Shown: positions 1-6,707 of the stretch, piece by piece
Layout of the letters: each line of letters opens with the position of its first letter
Position numbering within the stretch: position 1 is the stretch's first letter
Source of the DNA: a candidate division Zixibacteria bacterium 4484_93
GTDB taxonomy: Bacteria; UBP14; UBA6098; 4484-93
Direction of reading: 5' to 3'
Assembly: GCA_002085385.1 (NCBI GenBank)
Contig: NATO01000126.1
Location: 1 to 8,497, forward strand
Length of the DNA stretch: 8,497 nucleotides
The notes under the pieces: generated by a model
What the model was told of the DNA's origin: nothing
Database searches by the model: none
Seen by the model: only the letters and a program-made list of their open reading frames with translations
Program-made: the position numbers and the translations under genes

Positions 1-218
1 CAGACAGCGCATACCTCGTGCGGGAAAATGCTGCATACTCCCTTGGAATGCTCCAGAGAAATGAGGCGGTGCCACATCTTATCGCTGCCCTCTCCGACCA
101 ATGTTTTACTGTGAGATATGCCGCCTCCTGGGCACTTGCGAGGCTCGATAGTCGAGCGGCACTCGATTCCCTCGATACGCATCTCGATATAGAGGATGAG
201 CTACGCATCTCGATATAG
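1..218 (+). pseudogene. HEAT-repeat protein, upstream fragment (5' end outside window, frameshifted)
   Basis: The frame beginning at position 3 is already open at the window edge, so the gene starts upstream. The translation (RENAAYSLGMLQRNEAVPHL, then a second repeat with VRYAASWALARL) shows paired amphipathic helices of the HEAT / PBS-lyase-like type, which normally form a solenoid used for protein-protein contacts; no enzymatic residues are visible. The frame ends at a TAG (216-218) directly caused by an exact 26-bp duplication at 177-228. With one copy removed the reading continues in one frame into the next fragment and gives an uninterrupted HEAT protein to position 472. HEAT assignment is confident from the repeat pattern; the specific function is unknown. 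The break could be a real mutation or a sequencing/assembly error. Confidence 0.7.
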
Positions 219-228
219 AGGATGAGCT
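177..228 (+). repeat. Perfect 26-bp tandem duplication inside the HEAT-repeat gene
   Basis: Copy 1 is 177-202 and copy 2 is 203-228; both begin ACGCATCTCGAT and end GGATGAGCT, and all 26 bases match. Because 26 is not a multiple of three, the second copy shifts the frame and puts a TAG at 216-218. Deleting either copy joins the two HEAT fragments through ...LDIEDELTKAYIVV... with no stop. This shows the duplication, not a base change, is the lesion. Confidence 0.95.
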
Positions 229-472
229 TACCAAAGCTTACATAGTTGTGACAATCGGAGCAATGCGGGATACGAGTGAGCTTCCGCTTATCTTTTCCCT
301 TCTCGAAAACCCATCCTCCAGAACACGGGGATTTGCCTGTGATGCACTCTCACATTTCCAGGGAAACTGGCGAGTAGCAAATAGATTAAAGCAAGCCCTA
401 CATGACCCGTCACCCTTTGTGCGGATGAAGGCTAAGCAGGCTCTTCTAAAGATGTCCAATGAGATTTACTAA
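203..472 (+). pseudogene. HEAT-repeat protein, downstream fragment
   Basis: This is the continuation of the HEAT gene after the 26-bp duplication, in the second frame, ending at TAA 470-472. It encodes further HEAT-like helices (SELPLIFSLLENPSSRTRGF and DPSPFVRMKAKQALLKM). The nearest possible internal start is a GTG at 248 with no Shine-Dalgarno sequence before it, so independent translation is unlikely. It is better read as the C-terminal part of the upstream fragment. Its end overlaps the start of the patatin gene by 14 nt, which suggests the two were translationally coupled. It might still be expressed if the duplication is an artefact or is variable in the population. Confidence 0.7.
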
Positions 473-2660
473 GAAAATTATTCCCTTTTTTCTGCTTTTT
501 CTCATAATATCCAACGGATTCTCCTTTGTGCTGGAGCCTTCTTTTCCCCACAGGAAACGGATAGGATTTTTGAATAAAACAGTTCATTCAGGTAAGAGAA
601 TAGCCTTCGTTCTCTCTGGAGGCGGTGCCCGAGGACTTGCGCATATCGGAGTTCTGAGGGCTCTCGATGAACAGGGAATAAAGCCCGACCTCATTGTTGG
701 GACGAGTATGGGAGCGGTCATCGGCGGGCTGTATGCCACCGGATACTCCCCCGAACAGATGAGGGAATTTGCCCATTCACTGGATTGGAGAGAAATTTTC
801 AAACCTTCTCCAAAACGCTCTGATGTGTACCTTACCCAGAGACTTGAGACAGAAAGGTATATCCTGTCACTTCGATTTAGCGGAATATCGCCCGAGCTTC
901 CAATGGCACTCTCCCCTCTCCAGCAAGTGTTCGACATCTTAAGCTCCTTGACCAGCACAGCCAACTGGATAGCAGATGGAAACTTTGATAACCTTACTGT
1001 GCCGTTTCGAGCAGTGGCGGTGGATATACTTTCCGGGCGGGTTATTGTGTTTGGTTCAGGCAACCTCGCCGAAGCGATAAGGGCGTCTATCTCCCTACCC
1101 GTGTATTTTTCGCCTGTTTCTCTTGATAGTCTCTACCTCGTGGATGGTGGCCTCCTTGCCCCGATACCAACGGAGGTAGCAGAATCTCTGGGAGCTGAGA
1201 TTATCATAGCATCCGATGTTTCAATCAAAGAGGTCTCTCAGAAAGAACTTTCAAACCCCATCGATATACTCACCAGAACCCTTGATATTATGAGTGAAGG
1301 GACAAAAAGAGACGAGCGGGGGCTTGCCGACATCCTCATTGCACCAGAGCTCGATAAATACTCCGGAAGCGACTTTGCCAATTGTGACTCCCTGATAGAG
1401 GCAGGATACAGATGTGCCGATTCCGTTCTGAGAGATAATCACCACACCCTACTCCATCACAACGAGAGAAGATACTATGTTGAATCCATATCAGACAAGA
1501 ACCCGCCACCGCTTGTATCACAAGGGAAGTGGGCTGCCCTATCCGATATTCAGGACGGGCTGAACACCCTTTACCAAACAGGCAAATTCAGCAAACTCTA
1601 TGCGGATATCGATACATTCTCCGATACAATGAGAATCGCATATCATCTTGTTCCGCTCGATACGCTCCGCAGGATAAAGATAGCCGGAGTAACAGCTCTC
1701 GACACAGTCCAGCTTCACCCGCTAATAGACTCCCTCATCGGAAGGGAGGCAAATCTTGTTCGTCTGCAATCGCTCGTTGATAGTTTGATTTCCACTTACC
1801 ACAAGCGGGGGTTCACACTGGCAAGGGTCAGTCAAGCGGAGCTTTCCAATGGAACTGCCTATATCGGTATCGATGAGGGAACAATCGAGGCGATTGAGTT
1901 TCTGGGGAATGAGCATACGAGGTCCTGGGCACTCGAGAGACTCCTCCCGTTTCACACAGGCGAGATTTACAACGAGAGGAAGGTAAAGCAGGGGGTAGAT
2001 GCGCTCTATGCAACAAAGCTATTCGATAATATCTACTATTATCCTGAGAAGGGAGAAGGTGGGGTTGTGCTAAAAATCCGTGTGGTGGAGAAGCTCCACA
2101 ATATGCTGAAGCTCGCTGCCAGATACGATGATGTGTCCAGAGAAGAAATAGCTCTTGAGTTCTCAAACGAGGACTTCCTCGCCGCTATGCTTCGGTTTCG
2201 GCTTGGTGGGAAGTATGGAGTGAGGGACAAATGGGGGTTTTGCGGACTCACATCCGACCGCATAGGGAAATTGCCATTATATAACTCCCTGGAGGTTGGG
2301 ATTCGTGAAAAGCGGTGCGACCTCTTTCATATGGACAGAATCGAGCAGCATTTGACAATGAAAGAGTACCTCTCTTTCCGCCTCGGGAGTCAGGTACACC
2401 GCTTCGGCACACTTTACGGGGAGTTCAATCTCTCATTTGTTACCCTGAAGAGAGGCAAGCAGAAGGAGCATTTCCGCCGCTTCCAGAGCATCGGCATCCG
2501 CTCTATCGTCGATACATACGATGACATCCGTTTCCCAATGAAAGGACGATACCACACCTGGTATTTCAAAGCCGTCTATGGACTGCCGGAGGGCGATTAC
2601 AACTTTACACAATCCTATGGGGATACCGCTTCGATTATGTGCGAGCTGAAAACATCGTGA
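459..2660 (+). CDS. Patatin-like phospholipase fused to POTRA domains and an Omp85-type outer-membrane barrel (3' end frameshifted)
   Basis: Residues 1-22 are a Sec signal peptide (MRFTKK plus a hydrophobic stretch). The patatin domain (about 46-255) has the oxyanion loop GGGARG at 54-59, the nucleophile motif GTSMG with Ser83, and the partner aspartate in DGG (Asp229), so a Ser-Asp lipid acyl hydrolase is expected. Three POTRA-like segments follow (about 338-399, the first atypical; 403-472; 474-544), then a beta-rich barrel. Fused patatins of this kind (type Vd proteins such as PlpD and FplA) carry the patatin through or onto the outer surface, usually with one POTRA. The ATG at 459 lacks a clear ribosome-binding site but lies in a 14-nt overlap with the HEAT gene, implying coupling. 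The frame stops at 2660 before the final barrel strands, which are encoded immediately downstream in another frame. One extra base in the G run at 2619-2622 would give a complete 810-residue protein ending at 2890. Family call is firm; the physiological lipid substrate is unknown. Confidence 0.9.
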   Translation: MRFTKKIIPFFLLFLIISNGFSFVLEPSFPHRKRIGFLNKTVHSGKRIAFVLSGGGARGLAHIGVLRALDEQGIKPDLIVGTSMGAVIGGLYATGYSPEQMREFAHSLDWREIFKPSPKRSDVYLTQRLETERYILSLRFSGISPELPMALSPLQQVFDILSSLTSTANWIADGNFDNLTVPFRAVAVDILSGRVIVFGSGNLAEAIRASISLPVYFSPVSLDSLYLVDGGLLAPIPTEVAESLGAEIIIASDVSIKEVSQKELSNPIDILTRTLDIMSEGTKRDERGLADILIAPELDKYSGSDFANCDSLIEAGYRCADSVLRDNHHTLLHHNERRYYVESISDKNPPPLVSQGKWAALSDIQDGLNTLYQTGKFSKLYADIDTFSDTMRIAYHLVPLDTLRRIKIAGVTALDTVQLHPLIDSLIGREANLVRLQSLVDSLISTYHKRGFTLARVSQAELSNGTAYIGIDEGTIEAIEFLGNEHTRSWALERLLPFHTGEIYNERKVKQGVDALYATKLFDNIYYYPEKGEGGVVLKIRVVEKLHNMLKLAARYDDVSREEIALEFSNEDFLAAMLRFRLGGKYGVRDKWGFCGLTSDRIGKLPLYNSLEVGIREKRCDLFHMDRIEQHLTMKEYLSFRLGSQVHRFGTLYGEFNLSFVTLKRGKQKEHFRRFQSIGIRSIVDTYDDIRFPMKGRYHTWYFKAVYGLPEGDYNFTQSYGDTASIMCELKTS

Positions 2661-2890
2661 AGTTTGGGCTTGACTTGAGGCTGAATCTTCCATATAATAT
2701 CTATCTTTTTTCAGGAGTCATAGCAGGGGATTGTTATTCAAAAGAGGGCAAACCCGACTGGAACAACCTCCGATTTGGAATCGGCACAGGAGTTGGGGTT
2801 TCCACTCCCATAGGACCTGTCAAGCTCCTGTGGGGCAGGGCAAACGATGATAAGGAAAGGTTCTACCTTTCCGCTGGATACGATTTTTAA
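2623..2890 (+). pseudogene. C-terminal barrel strands of the patatin-Omp85 gene, out of frame
   Basis: The translation in this frame (YRFDYVRAENIVKFGLDL..., then FGIGTGVGVSTPIGPVKL and RFYLSAGYDF at the end) is the typical last part of an Omp85/BamA-family barrel, finishing with a phenylalanine as barrel-assembly signals do. It has no ribosome-binding site and only a GTG (2639) as possible start. It is therefore the missing C-terminus of the preceding gene rather than a separate gene. Restoring one G to the run at 2619-2622 joins the frames as ...SYGGYRFDYV.... No slippery heptamer is present, so programmed -1 frameshifting is less likely than a base loss. Without these strands the barrel could not close. 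Confidence 0.8.
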
Positions 2891-2899
2891 GGAGACACA

Positions 2900-4036
2900 A
2901 TGAATAAACCGGTCATTCTGTTTCTCTTTTTGATTTTGAGCTTTCCGCTTTTTGCCCAGGATGGGGCGCCCGTTTCAAAAGCATACTCCCCAGGGATTTT
3001 CTCACAGCTGCTACTCGATACAACAGGGCTTGGGGTATCATTCGGACTGCCTCTCGTCTGGCGGTATGAGGAATTCTCTGTCCCGGAGTATGACGAGTTC
3101 TCCGATAAGATAGCAGACAATGTCTATTATGGAGATGGGAATCTGTTCTACAACATCTCGTTCGAGGGATACTATGTTTTCCCATCAGGGGTTAAACCAT
3201 CAATCCATCTTTACTATCATACCCTCTCCGACAGGAGGACCGAACGGAAGCTCGATATTGTCGGGACGCAAGGCTCCACGCAGGGTGAGAAGATTGGGAG
3301 CACATATTTCAACTATGGCGAAAACCTGAACGCCCTGACAGCCTCTTTTTCCCTCGAGCCAACCAGTTTTCTGGGAGTTAGTGCAGGATACTCCCTTCTC
3401 TTCGGGAAAGCTGTCAACAGGGTGAAGCTCGAGGTTCAGGGGGCTTTTCCTGTGGATTCCCTCGGAGAACACAGATACAACAATTCCACTGTGTCCATTG
3501 GAGCAAGGGCTGATATAACCGACTTTCTCTCGCTTGGGGGAACATATCAGATGCTTCTCGCAGACGATGCGGTAAAGAGAATCCTCGCCAGAGAATTTCT
3601 ATTCCCCGAGAAAGATATTACAGCCGGTATTCTGTTCCATCCTGGCAGAAGGCTTTTTGACTCTGTCGAGATGAATGTTACCTACAACGACTATCCCGCA
3701 GACTCTGTCAAATATGTGGATACCATCGACCTTATGCTCAAAATATCCCAGAGGCTCGGTGAGATTCCTGTTTTCTGGGGATTTGCTTACCAGCCTGCTC
3801 CGAGGCAAAACCTCGGGGACAAGCTCGGGATATACCTCGGCTCGATAAGGAGGTTTGGCAGATTTTCCCTTGGATTCCAGACGAGCTATTCTCGATGGAC
3901 AGAAAACCTCCCAGAAGGTTACTCCGGTAATCTGTACGACGCGTTCGAGCCTTACGGAGGGTTTGAATACTCCGGGGAGCAGAGTCGCTCTTACTCTGAG
4001 CTCGGATTGCTGCTTACTATCGGCTTCGCAAGATAA
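2900..4036 (+). CDS. Predicted secreted outer-membrane beta-barrel protein of unknown family
   Basis: A 378-residue protein that I do not recognise as a named family. Residues 1-19 are a clear signal peptide (hydrophobic core, likely cleavage after LFA, before QDG). The mature part is rich in alternating polar/hydrophobic segments with many aromatic residues and short turns (for example FYNISFEGYYVFPSG near 83-97, and a final strand LGLLLTIGFAR), which fits an outer-membrane barrel. The start is well supported: AAGGAG at 2889-2894, overlapping the upstream stop, sits five bases before the ATG. It lies 9 nt after the patatin-Omp85 gene and 4 nt before the PAP2 gene, so it probably belongs to the same transcript. 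A transport, porin or assembly role would be a guess. Confidence 0.8.
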   Translation: MNKPVILFLFLILSFPLFAQDGAPVSKAYSPGIFSQLLLDTTGLGVSFGLPLVWRYEEFSVPEYDEFSDKIADNVYYGDGNLFYNISFEGYYVFPSGVKPSIHLYYHTLSDRRTERKLDIVGTQGSTQGEKIGSTYFNYGENLNALTASFSLEPTSFLGVSAGYSLLFGKAVNRVKLEVQGAFPVDSLGEHRYNNSTVSIGARADITDFLSLGGTYQMLLADDAVKRILAREFLFPEKDITAGILFHPGRRLFDSVEMNVTYNDYPADSVKYVDTIDLMLKISQRLGEIPVFWGFAYQPAPRQNLGDKLGIYLGSIRRFGRFSLGFQTSYSRWTENLPEGYSGNLYDAFEPYGGFEYSGEQSRSYSELGLLLTIGFAR

Positions 4037-4040
4037 CCGT

Positions 4041-4721
4041 ATGAGGCGATGCCTTCTCACATCCATCTTCATTTTCCTTCTGGCAAGGGTAGCCTTTTGC
4101 TCATGGGTTGCCGAGACCGCTGGATTTGCCTGCATCTTCGCCGTGAGCTTCACCCTCGATGAGCAGATAAACGAGGTCGTCCAGAGAAACCCCGGAGCAG
4201 AGGATTTCTTCGATATTATAACATACTATGGCGATGAGCGCTTTGTCCTCGGAGCTATATCGGCTGCCGCACTATCCGACATCATCCTGAACAAAGAAGA
4301 GATAAACTACACCAAGAATGGAGCAATCGGAGTTGCCACCAGCTGGGCTACTACGGGGGTTCTCAAGTCGTCTTTCGGTCGGGCACGCCCCTGGGCAGAT
4401 AGAGGAGCATACAGTTTTTCCCCTTTCTCGACAAAACAGGAGAACCTTTCACTCCCTTCCGGACATACGACAGCCGCATTCGCTCTCTCGACACTCCTCT
4501 CCCGCCGATACGGAATGCCTGGAGTCTTCTTCTCCATCGCCACACTGACAGCAATCTCGAGGGTATATCTCGGCGAGCACTGGACATCCGATGCAGTGGC
4601 TGGAGCTGCTATCGGATGGCTCGGAAGCAAACTGATGTATCACCTCCTCGAAAAGAACTCATCTATAACCTTCGGCTTCTCCCCGAAGGATAACCTTATC
4701 TTCGCTGAATACCGCTTCTGA
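4041..4721 (+). CDS. PAP2-family phosphatase (membrane/envelope lipid phosphatase)
   Basis: A 226-residue protein with all three signature motifs of the PAP2 / vanadium haloperoxidase fold: K-x6-RP (Lys109 to Arg116-Pro117), PSGH (139-142), and SR-x5-H-x3-D (Ser173-Arg174, His180, Asp184). The two histidines serve as acid/base and as phospho-acceptor in this family. Members dephosphorylate phosphatidic acid, phosphatidylglycerol phosphate, undecaprenyl pyrophosphate or lipid A. Residues 1-20 look like a signal peptide or N-terminal membrane anchor, so the active site probably faces the periplasm. The frame is open further upstream, but ATG 4041 is chosen because it follows the previous stop by four bases and begins at the signal peptide. 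No good ribosome-binding site is visible, consistent with coupling. The tail (ITFGFSPKDNLIFAEYRF) is hairpin-like and ends in Phe. The substrate cannot be told from sequence. Confidence 0.9.
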   Translation: MRRCLLTSIFIFLLARVAFCSWVAETAGFACIFAVSFTLDEQINEVVQRNPGAEDFFDIITYYGDERFVLGAISAAALSDIILNKEEINYTKNGAIGVATSWATTGVLKSSFGRARPWADRGAYSFSPFSTKQENLSLPSGHTTAAFALSTLLSRRYGMPGVFFSIATLTAISRVYLGEHWTSDAVAGAAIGWLGSKLMYHLLEKNSSITFGFSPKDNLIFAEYRF

Positions 4722-4731
4722 AAAACATTTG

Positions 4732-4779
4732 AAAAAAATTAAAAAAAATTGTTGCATTTTTTCGATTAATCTATATATT
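4732..4779 (+). promoter_or_regulatory. Candidate groES-groEL promoter with A-tract upstream element
   Basis: Two A-tracts (4732-4738 and 4741-4748) about one helical turn apart lie just upstream of TTGCAT (4752-4757), which is separated by 16 bp from TATATT (4774-4779). The -10 matches the sigma-70 consensus at five of six bases and the -35 at three; the A-tracts would act as an UP element. A start near 4786 would give a leader of about 75 nt. A consensus TTGACA at 4798-4803 is also present but has no -10 at normal spacing. The promoter position is inferred, and the promoter rules of this lineage are unknown. Confidence 0.45.
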
Positions 4780-4814
4780 TACCGATTGGTTTTTGACTTG
4801 ACAGAAAACAGCGG

Positions 4815-4841
4815 GTAAGTCTCTGATATATAAAGAGTTAA
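4815..4841 (+). promoter_or_regulatory. Weak CIRCE-like dyad in the groES leader
   Basis: GTAAGTCTC (4815-4823), a 9-nt spacer, and AAGAGTTAA (4833-4841) match the CIRCE heat-shock operator (TTAGCACTC-N9-GAGTGCTAA) at 11 of 18 arm positions with the exact spacer length. The site sits between the promoter candidate and the ribosome-binding site, the usual place for an HrcA operator. The arms pair imperfectly with each other (TAA-gt-CTCT against AGAG-TTA). The match is degenerate and may be chance. Confidence 0.2.
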
Positions 4842-4860
4842 ACAAAAAGGAGGTATAAAG

Positions 4861-5148
4861 ATGAAGTTGAAGCCACTTGGAGACAGGGTGATACTCAAGC
4901 CTCTCAAGGAGGAGGAGAAAGTGAAGGGCGGAATTATCATTCCTGATACCGCCAAGGATAAACCCCAGAGAGGGAAGGTTGTTGCAGTTGGTCCTGGCAG
5001 GCTGGATGAGGAAGGGAAGAGAATCCCGATTGATGTGAAGGTTGGAGACAGCGTGATATACAGTAAGTATGCAGGCTCTGAGGTAAAGATTGATGACGAA
5101 GAGTATCTCATTCTGCACGACAGCGATATCCTGGCAATTATCCAATAA
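4861..5148 (+). CDS. groES: Co-chaperonin GroES (Hsp10)
   Basis: A full-length 95-residue GroES in the cytoplasm, the lid of the GroEL folding chamber. It begins with the family pattern LKPLGDRVILKP, has the mobile loop that docks on the GroEL apical domain (about 17-32, with GGIIIPDT at 23-30), the roof-loop region around GPGRLDEEGKR (44-54), and the closing block VIYSKYAGSEVKIDDEEYLI. A strong ribosome-binding site AAGGAGGT (4847-4854) lies six bases before the ATG. It is the first gene of a two-gene operon, with groEL 14 nt downstream. Its mobile loop looks normal, so it should still need the apical docking site that part of the neighbouring GroEL lacks. Confidence 0.97.
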   Translation: MKLKPLGDRVILKPLKEEEKVKGGIIIPDTAKDKPQRGKVVAVGPGRLDEEGKRIPIDVKVGDSVIYSKYAGSEVKIDDEEYLILHDSDILAIIQ

Positions 5149-5162
5149 AGGAGGTATGAAAG

Positions 5163-6641
5163 ATGGCAGCCAAGGAGATAAAGTATGAGGAGTATGCGAG
5201 GGAGTCCTTGAGGAAGGGCGTCGAGAAGCTGGCTAAGGCTGTAAAGGTAACGCTCGGTCCGAAGGGGAGAAATGTAGTTTTAGAGAAGAAGTTTGGGAGC
5301 CCGACCATCACCAAGGATGGTGTGACGGTGGCAAAGGAGATAGAGCTCGAGGATAAGTTCGAGAACATGGGTGCACAGCTTGTCAGGGAGGTCGCATCGA
5401 AGACATCGGATATCGCAGGTGATGGAACAACAACGGCAACGGTGCTTGCCGAGGCGATATTTCTTCTCGGATTAAAGAATGTTATCGCCGGTGCCAATCC
5501 GATGGCGATAAGGCGGGGACTCGATAAGGCACTCGATGTATTCAGAGACGAGCTAAAGAAACTCTCTATCGAGGTATCCGATAGCAGCCAGATTGCACAA
5601 GTCGGTGCAATATCTGCCAACAACGATGTGCAGATAGGCAAGCTCATCGCCGATGCGATGGACAAGGTTGGCAAGGATGGTGTCATCACTGTCGAGGAAG
5701 CAAAAGGAATGGAAACCACGCTCGATGTAGTTGAGGGAATGCAGTTCGACAGGGGATACCTTATTGCTGAGGATGTTGAGGGTGAAGCTTTAGCCACACT
5801 CGTTGTCAACAAGCTCCGTGGAACCCTGAAAGTCTGTGCAGTCAAGGCTCCCGGTTTCGGTGATAGAAGAAAGGAAATGCTCAAGGACATTGCCGTGCTC
5901 ACCGGTGGGCAGGTAATATCCGAGGAGCTCGGATTTAAGCTCGAGAACGCACGGGTCGAGGACCTCGGCAGGGCAAAAAAGATTACCGTCGATAAGGAAA
6001 ACACCACAATCGTGGAGGGAGCTGGCGATACCGAGCAGATCAAGGGTAGAATAAACGAGATAAAAGTTCAGATTGACAAGAGCACATCCGATTATGACAA
6101 GGAGAAGCTCCAGGAGAGGCTTGCGAAGCTGGCAGGTGGAGTTGCAGTGATAAAGGTCGGTGCCTCAACCGAGACAGAGATGAAGGAGAAAAAAGCACGT
6201 GTCGAGGATGCTCTCCACGCAACGAGAGCTGCAGTCGAGGAGGGGATTGTACCCGGAGGAGGAGTGGCGCTCTTACGCATCATCCCGGCAATTGAATCTA
6301 TGGAGCTTGAGGGTGACGAGAAGCTCGCTGCAACTATCCTTACCAAGGCGTTCGAGGAACCGCTCCGCCAGATAGCCAATAATGCGGGAACCGAGGGTTC
6401 TGTCGTTGTCAACCGTGTGAAGGAAGGGAAAGGAGCATTCGGCTTTAACGCCGAAACAGGTGAGTTCGAGGACCTGATGAAAGCCGGCGTCACCGACCCG
6501 ACAAAGGTGACAAGAACAGCGGTGGAGAACGCTGTTTCAATCGCGAGCTTACTTATCACGACGGAGGCAGGGGTCGTCGAAATCCCTGAGAAGGAGAAGC
6601 CTGCTCCTGCTGTGCCACCAAATATGGGTGGAATGTACTAA
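5163..6641 (+). CDS. groEL: Chaperonin GroEL (Hsp60) with a 49-residue in-frame apical-domain deletion
   Basis: A 492-residue cytosolic chaperonin subunit; the family is usually 530-550. ATP-site features are present: Asp52 (TKDG), GDGTTTAT at 86-93 with Asp87, Asp349 (equivalent to E. coli Asp398), and the cpn60 signature AAVEEGIVPGGG (356-367). Numbering equals E. coli up to Leu200; the next residue, Ile201, corresponds to E. coli Ile250, so residues 201-249 are absent with no frame change (junction at nucleotides 5762/5763). The lost block includes apical core strands, helix H and binding residues Tyr203, Phe204, Leu234 and Leu237. Helix I residues survive as Leu210, Val214 and Val215. The rest aligns without gaps up to the variable C-terminus, which ends in a short NMGGMY. 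AAGGAGGT (5148-5155) overlaps the groES stop and precedes ATG 5163. It may be a real variant, a decaying copy or an assembly deletion; family identity is certain. Confidence 0.97.
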   Translation: MAAKEIKYEEYARESLRKGVEKLAKAVKVTLGPKGRNVVLEKKFGSPTITKDGVTVAKEIELEDKFENMGAQLVREVASKTSDIAGDGTTTATVLAEAIFLLGLKNVIAGANPMAIRRGLDKALDVFRDELKKLSIEVSDSSQIAQVGAISANNDVQIGKLIADAMDKVGKDGVITVEEAKGMETTLDVVEGMQFDRGYLIAEDVEGEALATLVVNKLRGTLKVCAVKAPGFGDRRKEMLKDIAVLTGGQVISEELGFKLENARVEDLGRAKKITVDKENTTIVEGAGDTEQIKGRINEIKVQIDKSTSDYDKEKLQERLAKLAGGVAVIKVGASTETEMKEKKARVEDALHATRAAVEEGIVPGGGVALLRIIPAIESMELEGDEKLAATILTKAFEEPLRQIANNAGTEGSVVVNRVKEGKGAFGFNAETGEFEDLMKAGVTDPTKVTRTAVENAVSIASLLITTEAGVVEIPEKEKPAPAVPPNMGGMY

Positions 6642-6666
6642 TCTCCTGCTCACTTCCGGTAAAATC

Positions 6667-6704
6667 TGCCCCCGAGAGAAAATATATCGGGGGCATCTTA
6701 TTTT
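6667..6704 (+). terminator. Rho-independent terminator of groES-groEL
   Basis: TGCCCCCGA (6667-6675) and TCGGGGGCA (6687-6695) form a perfect 9-bp GC-rich stem with an 11-nt loop, followed by the T-rich run TCTTATTTT. It begins 25 nt after the groEL stop and isolates the chaperonin operon from the tRNA gene. Confidence 0.88.
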
Positions 6705-6707
6705 AAA

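Noticed and set aside
2610..2660. Programmed -1 ribosomal frameshifting in the patatin-Omp85 gene.
   Set aside because: No X-XXY-YYZ slippery heptamer in the right frame and no obvious downstream stem or pseudoknot; a single-base change in the G run is simpler.
3855..4040. An N-terminal extension of the PAP2 protein, since the frame is open from 3855.
   Set aside because: It would overlap the preceding gene by about 180 nt and bury the signal peptide inside the protein; ATG 4041 fits the spacing and the family start.
4732..4767. A-tract/T-tract pair after the PAP2 gene as a rho-independent terminator.
   Set aside because: The only possible stem is A-T pairing without G-C content, and it overlaps the expected promoter; it reads better as an UP element.
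4798..4832. TTGACA at 4798 with TATATA at 4827 as the main groES promoter.
   Set aside because: The spacer is 23 bp, well outside the 16-18 bp range, and no -10-like hexamer occurs at the right distance; the upstream TTGCAT/TATATT pair fits better.
5138..6043. A 301-codon open frame on the minus strand antisense to groEL, plus similar ones at 584-1063, 3599-4153 and 6092-6559.
   Set aside because: They lie opposite strongly supported genes, have low-complexity Ser/Pro/Leu-rich translations typical of antisense shadows, and lack ribosome-binding sites or recognisable domains.
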